Source: Bacteroidaceae bacterium
Lineage (GTDB): Bacteria; Bacteroidota; Bacteroidia; Bacteroidales; Bacteroidaceae
DNA length: 34,644 bases
Assembly: GCA_017541265.1 (NCBI GenBank)
Contig: JAFXZK010000061.1
Coordinates: 1 to 34,644 of the forward strand
Direction: 5' to 3'
A program made the position numbers and the translations under genes. Shown here piece after piece: positions 31,224 to 34,644 of this stretch; positions within the stretch are counted from its first letter, which is position 1; each line of letters begins with the position of its first letter. The notes beneath the pieces are model-generated. The model did no database searches. It saw only the letters and a list, made by a program, of their open reading frames with translations, and had not been told where the DNA came from.

Positions 31224-32438
31224 ATGAATATACAAGACTTCGACCAAACAGAGCAACCGCGTGTCGTACAGTCACACGACATTCACATTGATGCGGAATA
31301 TGCGGAGTGGATTGCCGATGTAAAGCACCGCTATCGTTCGGCTCAGGTAAAAGCAGCCGTAAAGGTGAATGCCGAGAAGCTGCTCTTCAATTGGCAGCTC
31401 GGCCGTGACTTGGTGCAAAAGAAGGCAGAAGAGCGTTGGGGTGCGGGTGTGGTGGAACAAGTAAGCCTCGACTTGCAGCGGGAGTTCCCAAAAGAGAATG
31501 GCTTCTCTACGCGAAACCTTTGGTATATGAAGAATTGGTATTTGTTCTATACTGATGGCAATTCGCAATTTCTGCACCAACTTGGTGCAGAAATACAAAG
31601 GTTAGAAACACAACACAATAAAAAACTGCACCAGGTTGGTGCAGAAATGCTGGAACAAAAAGTCCACCAAGCTGGTGGAGAGTTTCCCTTGCCTTTTGCA
31701 CTTGTTCCTTGGCGACATCATGTTGAAATCATCACTAAATGTAAATCCATAAAAGAAGCCTTGTTCTACATTTGCAAAACCATCGAGCAAGGATTGAGCC
31801 GCGATGCCCTTATCAACTGCATCAAGGCAAACCTCTATGAACATCAAGGGAAAATCCTAAACAACTTCTCCGAGCATCTGCCTGCACTACAGAGTAAGCT
31901 CATGCAAGAGGTGCTGAAAGAGAACTACGACTTTGGCTTTGCCACCGTAAGCCATGAAATCTACGATGAAGCGGAATTGGAGCAAGCCCTTACAAAGAAT
32001 ATCACAGACCTTTTACTGGAGATGGGCACGGGCTTCGCCTTCGTTGGTCGGCAAAAGGAGATTCTTGTTGGTGGTCGCACACGCAAGATAGACCTGCTGT
32101 TCTATCACATCCGATTGCGTTGCTATATCGTCTGCGAATTGAAAGCAAAGCCTTTCGAGCCAGAGTTTGCCGGTAAGTTGAACTATTATGTGAATGCCGT
32201 CGATGAACTGCTGAAGGCAGAAGAAGACAACCCAACTATCGGCTTGCTCGTCTGCTCGGACATGAATAAGACGGATGTCCAATGGTCATTTAAGGGAATT
32301 GAAACACCCTTGGGAGTTGCCACATACAACAATATCAGAATCAAAGATGCTTTGCCAAGCCAAGAACTATTGGCAGAACGTGTGCAGCTTCTGCAAAAGG
32401 AATTGCAAGAGACAAAACGACTGATGAGTAAAAGATAA
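31224..32438 (+). CDS. YhcG/DUF1016 PD-(D/E)XK nuclease family protein (intact)
   Basis: 404 aa from the ATG at 31224 (an ATG at 31212 is possible). The N-terminal DUF1016 domain has NWQLGRDLVQKKAEERWG and NGFSTRNLWYMKNWYLFY. The C-terminal nuclease has ELEQALTKNITDLLLEMGTGFAFVG, KIDLLFYHIRL and the ExK motif CELKAKPFEPEFAGKLNYY, so the catalytic residues look complete. The two are joined by a linker carrying three palindromic repeats (LHQLGAE-type peptide). Family members are mostly uncharacterised; some sit beside type I restriction genes. A second, deleted copy lies at 15629-16538. Confidence 0.87.
   Translation: MNIQDFDQTEQPRVVQSHDIHIDAEYAEWIADVKHRYRSAQVKAAVKVNAEKLLFNWQLGRDLVQKKAEERWGAGVVEQVSLDLQREFPKENGFSTRNLWYMKNWYLFYTDGNSQFLHQLGAEIQRLETQHNKKLHQVGAEMLEQKVHQAGGEFPLPFALVPWRHHVEIITKCKSIKEALFYICKTIEQGLSRDALINCIKANLYEHQGKILNNFSEHLPALQSKLMQEVLKENYDFGFATVSHEIYDEAELEQALTKNITDLLLEMGTGFAFVGRQKEILVGGRTRKIDLLFYHIRLRCYIVCELKAKPFEPEFAGKLNYYVNAVDELLKAEEDNPTIGLLVCSDMNKTDVQWSFKGIETPLGVATYNNIRIKDALPSQELLAERVQLLQKELQETKRLMSKR
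31568..31679. repeat. three in-frame palindromes in the YhcG linker
   Basis: ATTTCTGCACCAA-C-TTGGTGCAGAAAT (31568-31594, perfect), CTGCACCA-GGT-TGGTGCAG (31626-31644) and TCCACCA-AGC-TGGTGGA (31663-31679). They encode HQLGAE, HQVGAE and HQAGGE. Confidence 0.95.
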
Positions 32439-32462
32439 GATTTGATAAGAACAACGAAACGA

Positions 32463-32500
32463 AATGGTAAATAGTAAATGATTAAATGGTAAATGATATT
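32463..32500 (+). repeat. TAAAT-type AT-rich array before purE
   Basis: AAATGGTAAATAGTAAATGATTAAATGGTAAATGATATT runs right up to the purE ATG at 32501 and contains several alternative ATGs. Confidence 0.75.
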
Positions 32501-33007
32501 ATGAACCCTATCGTTAGCATCATTATGGGCAGTACGAGCGACCTGCCTGTTATGGAGAAAGCAGCCAAATTTCTCGATGAAATGGGCATTCCTTTCGAGA
32601 TGAATGCCTTCTCCGCTCACCGTACACCAACTGAAGTCGAAGCCTTTGCCCGAACCGCAGAAGAGCGCGGCTTGAAGGTCATTATTGCCGGAGCAGGTAT
32701 GGCTGCGGCTCTGCCGGGCGTAGTGGCTGCAAGCACCACACTTCCTGTCATCGGCGTACCCATCAAGGGAATGCTCGACGGCCTCGACGCTCTTTTGAGT
32801 ATTGTGCAGATGCCGCCGGGCATTCCTGTGGCCACAGTCGGCGTAAACGGCGCACAGAACGCCGCCATCCTTGCCGCCGAAATGCTTGCCCTGAGCGACA
32901 AGGAACTTGCCCAGAAGCTCCGCAACTACAAACAAGGCCTCAAAGAGAAGATTGTCAAGGCAAACGAGGAACTCAAGGAAGTCAAGTACAACTTCAAGAC
33001 CAACTAA
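32501..33007 (+). CDS. purE: N5-carboxyaminoimidazole ribonucleotide mutase PurE
   Basis: PurE rearranges N5-CAIR to CAIR in purine biosynthesis. Motifs are GSTSDLPVMEKA near the N-terminus, the active-site SAHRTP and the AGAGMAAALPGVVA loop, with ATVGVNGAQNAA later. The length from 32501 is 168 aa, normal for the family; an ATG at 32486 would add 5 residues from the AT-rich repeat and is not preferred. No purK is present nearby. Confidence 0.95.
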   Translation: MNPIVSIIMGSTSDLPVMEKAAKFLDEMGIPFEMNAFSAHRTPTEVEAFARTAEERGLKVIIAGAGMAAALPGVVAASTTLPVIGVPIKGMLDGLDALLSIVQMPPGIPVATVGVNGAQNAAILAAEMLALSDKELAQKLRNYKQGLKEKIVKANEELKEVKYNFKTN

Positions 33008-33063
33008 ACCACGAATTACCATTAATAGGCCTTTAGAGGAAGACATGAGTGAGTAACGGACAG

Positions 33064-33226
33064 TCACAAATCACAAATCACAGTTAAAAAAAGGGATACT
33101 TCCCACGTCGGGATTCTCTCTTATATTACTTATAACTTATTAATAATTATATATATATAATATAATATCTATAAGAGAGAGATGTGGATACCTACTTAAA
33201 AAATAACTGTGATTTGTGATTTGTGA
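33064..33226. repeat. non-coding inverted-repeat element (MITE-like) with 23-nt arms
   Basis: The left arm (33064-33086) is TCACAAA-TCACAAA-TCACAGTTA, with an exact reverse complement at 33204-33226. The interior is AT-rich (TATATATATAATATAATA) and itself partly self-complementary (TTCTCTCTTAT / ATAAGAGAGAGA). GACAG occurs at 33059-33063 and again at 33231-33235, possibly a 5-bp target duplication. There is no coding capacity. The rest of the 33008-33653 gap shows nothing I can name apart from the two palindromes listed separately. Confidence 0.85.
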
Positions 33227-33533
33227 TTGCGACAGTATCAACCAACCATTTAACTCTCTATAAAGCAGAGAATTATAACGCATTTGGAAGGGCAACCAAG
33301 ATGCTCAATAGTCTCAAATTCCTGAAAATTCCCCCCTTTTAGGCCTCAAAAGACGTGTTTGAGACGCTTGTCTCTGTGTTATTTTCTGTTTTAAGCGCAC
33401 AAATCAGCGAAAAAAGGATTTCATTATCTTGGTCTCAAATAGAGGGAAACGTGTAGCAAAATAGCCAATTCGGTGGCAGAAGTGGGGGAATCTGACACAT
33501 TCAAGTGCGTTTTTCCTCGGTAAAAATTGGAAA

Positions 33534-33547
33534 TTAGGCGTGCCTAA
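33534..33547. repeat. 14-nt palindrome
   Basis: TTAGGC-GT-GCCTAA, just before the longer 18-bp hairpin. Confidence 0.6.
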
Positions 33548-33550
33548 ATT

Positions 33551-33596
33551 GCAAACTAAGCGTGTATAGTTTGGCATTTATACACGCTTAGTTTGC
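33551..33596. repeat. hairpin with 18-nt perfect arms
   Basis: GCAAACTAAGCGTGTATA (33551-33568), a 10-nt loop, then the exact reverse complement (33579-33596). It lies 58 nt downstream of the minus-strand thioredoxin-like gene and could terminate it, although no strong U-tract follows. Confidence 0.9.
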
Positions 33597-33653
33597 AGAC
33601 ATTACCACCTGTTCTGTTTCATATTCATAGTTTTATTGGCCTTTGAAGAATTT

Positions 33654-34644
33654 CTATTTTAGCAGCTCGTCGATTCTTGCAGTGGTAGGTGAAACATTTT
33701 TCTCTACAATATTACCGTTTCTGTCTATAAGGAGCGAGAAAGGAATGGCGTTGAACTGGAATTTGTTGGTGAGGAGATTCCATTCATCGGACGAGAGGAA
33801 GATATACTCGCCCTGAATTTGATTGTCGGACAGGAACTTCTCGCTTGGTTCTCGGGGCGAGTCTTTTTCGTTGCAGATGTAGAGGAATCGGACTGGTGCG
33901 TCTTTATATTGTTCGACAAGCGCACGCTGGTCGAGCATTCCCATACGGCAAGGTCCGCATCCGATGCCCCAGAAATCCATATAGATGATATTGCCGGCAT
34001 ATTTGTCCTTCAGAGCTTGAAAGAGAGAGTCACCGGGTGTCACAGCCCCTGCATCCATGCGAGCATTTCCTTCGCGCTCAGTGACAAAACGGCGGTAAGC
34101 ATCTACAGCATGATGACAGATGGATGGGGCGGTAAAAAGTGGCATGGCTCCGGCCAGTTCTTCTGCCTTGCGAGTGAGGAACCAGTCTGCGGAGTCTTCC
34201 TCATCAAAATCAAGAACGCGGTGAAGCAAGCAAAGCTGCATCATAAACCCGGTATTGCTAAGTCCGAAACGCGAACGGATGCTGTCGCTGCACATGGCAT
34301 AATAGTTAGCCACGGAAATCAAGTGCCCGTTATCGTAGTCAAGCATCTCGCGATGAAGCTCAGGGTTGTAATTGTGCGGTAGGATGAAATTCTCTTTGTA
34401 ATTGCCCAGCTCGTCGGAGTCTGTCGATTTGCTCCATCTCTGCATGTCGTTTGCCAGAAACAAATATGCGCTGAGAACAGAAAATTCCATATTGTTGATA
34501 ACACCGCCACCGTCAGCCGCAAAAACCATCAATGGGTTGTCCACCAGATAGGACTGCCTTGCCGAGAGGAAATCGAAAAAAGAACCAGCGGAAATCGTCA
34601 AGGCGGGATTGGGCTTGCCGTCCTCGCTCCTTGTTCTCCACCGC
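33654..34644 (-). CDS. TlpA-like thioredoxin-fold protein, 5' end outside the window
   Basis: The minus-strand frame stays open to the window edge, so the start lies beyond 34644; the TTG at 34601 is not a convincing start. About 330 residues are visible. The C-terminal domain has the redox motif CGPC in MDFWGIGCGPCRMG, then FLYICNEKDSPREPSEKF and the cis-Pro-type NAIPFSLLIDRNGNIV. The upstream helical region is of the kind seen in Bacteroidales exported thiol-disulfide oxidoreductases. It probably acts in the periplasm as a TlpA/ResA-like reductase. It ends at 33654-33656. Confidence 0.8.
   Translation of the reverse strand, partial: RWRTRSEDGKPNPALTISAGSFFDFLSARQSYLVDNPLMVFAADGGGVINNMEFSVLSAYLFLANDMQRWSKSTDSDELGNYKENFILPHNYNPELHREMLDYDNGHLISVANYYAMCSDSIRSRFGLSNTGFMMQLCLLHRVLDFDEEDSADWFLTRKAEELAGAMPLFTAPSICHHAVDAYRRFVTEREGNARMDAGAVTPGDSLFQALKDKYAGNIIYMDFWGIGCGPCRMGMLDQRALVEQYKDAPVRFLYICNEKDSPREPSEKFLSDNQIQGEYIFLSSDEWNLLTNKFQFNAIPFSLLIDRNGNIVEKNVSPTTARIDELLK

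Noticed and set aside
1-34644. tRNA or rRNA genes
   Set aside because: No cloverleaf, anticodon-arm or rRNA signature sequences were noticed on either strand.

Overview
The window looks like a chromosomal segment of a Bacteroidales bacterium, most like a Prevotella-type organism (inference; no rRNA or tRNA gene is present to confirm it). Four things point there. Recognisable promoters follow the Bacteroidetes -33 TTTG / -7 TAnnTTTG pattern. Start codons generally lack a clear Shine-Dalgarno sequence. The gene content includes DUF4290 next to murA, a PCMD-domain protein, nspC and a short RsmI, which are typical of the group. TAG is a normal stop codon here, ending rpoN, tsaB, nspC, yicC and others.

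Layout. 0-3.1 kb: rsmI, a coiled-coil lipoprotein and hflX. 3.2-8.4 kb: an accessory block with a fused nuclease/N6-adenine methyltransferase, an Mrr-type endonuclease gene cut by an in-frame amber codon, a DUF6794-like protein and a REP-associated tyrosine transposase (RAYT). 8.4-13.4 kb: class I fumarase with a clean terminator, then on the minus strand a glycine-rich secreted protein and a coupled PCMD-nspC pair. 13.5-16.5 kb, minus strand: a housekeeping run yicC-gmk-nadD, with a deleted YhcG/DUF1016 nuclease gene upstream of it. 17.2-19.5 kb: a penicillin-binding-protein-type D,D-carboxypeptidase (plus strand) convergent with a RhuM-Nudix pair (minus strand). 19.8-29.5 kb: a long plus-strand housekeeping run tsaB, DUF4290, murA, rimM, dxr, rseP, small lipoprotein, CCA-type nucleotidyltransferase, rpoN. 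29.6-33.0 kb: a PAP2-like membrane protein, a PH-domain / XRE / intact YhcG cassette, and purE. 33.65 kb to the end: a TlpA-like thioredoxin-fold protein that runs off the window.

The most striking feature is not one gene but a recurrent pattern: palindromic DNA inserted in frame inside protein-coding genes. A GC-rich REP-like unit (about 32 nt, with a 7+3+7 hairpin) occurs seven times between 20.5 and 29.6 kb. It forms inverted BIME-like pairs inside rpoN and the CCA-type gene, supplies the last residues of TsaB and Dxr, and sits on the rpoN stop codon. The RAYT carries its own 45-nt in-frame repeats plus a large bulged hairpin between its HUH motif and its catalytic tyrosine. Both YhcG paralogues carry unrelated palindromes in the same inter-domain linker. 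The methyltransferase gene holds a perfect 42-nt palindrome. This recalls Rickettsia palindromic elements and REP/RAYT biology. Whether the local RAYT moves any of these elements is a hypothesis.

A second layer of AT-rich repeats sits immediately upstream of start codons: hairpins with a conserved GC-rich loop before dxr and the CCA-type gene, and TAAATnGTAAAT arrays before DUF4290, rseP, the PAP2-like gene and purE. Genes were identified from recognised motifs and overall resemblance to families. No database search was possible.
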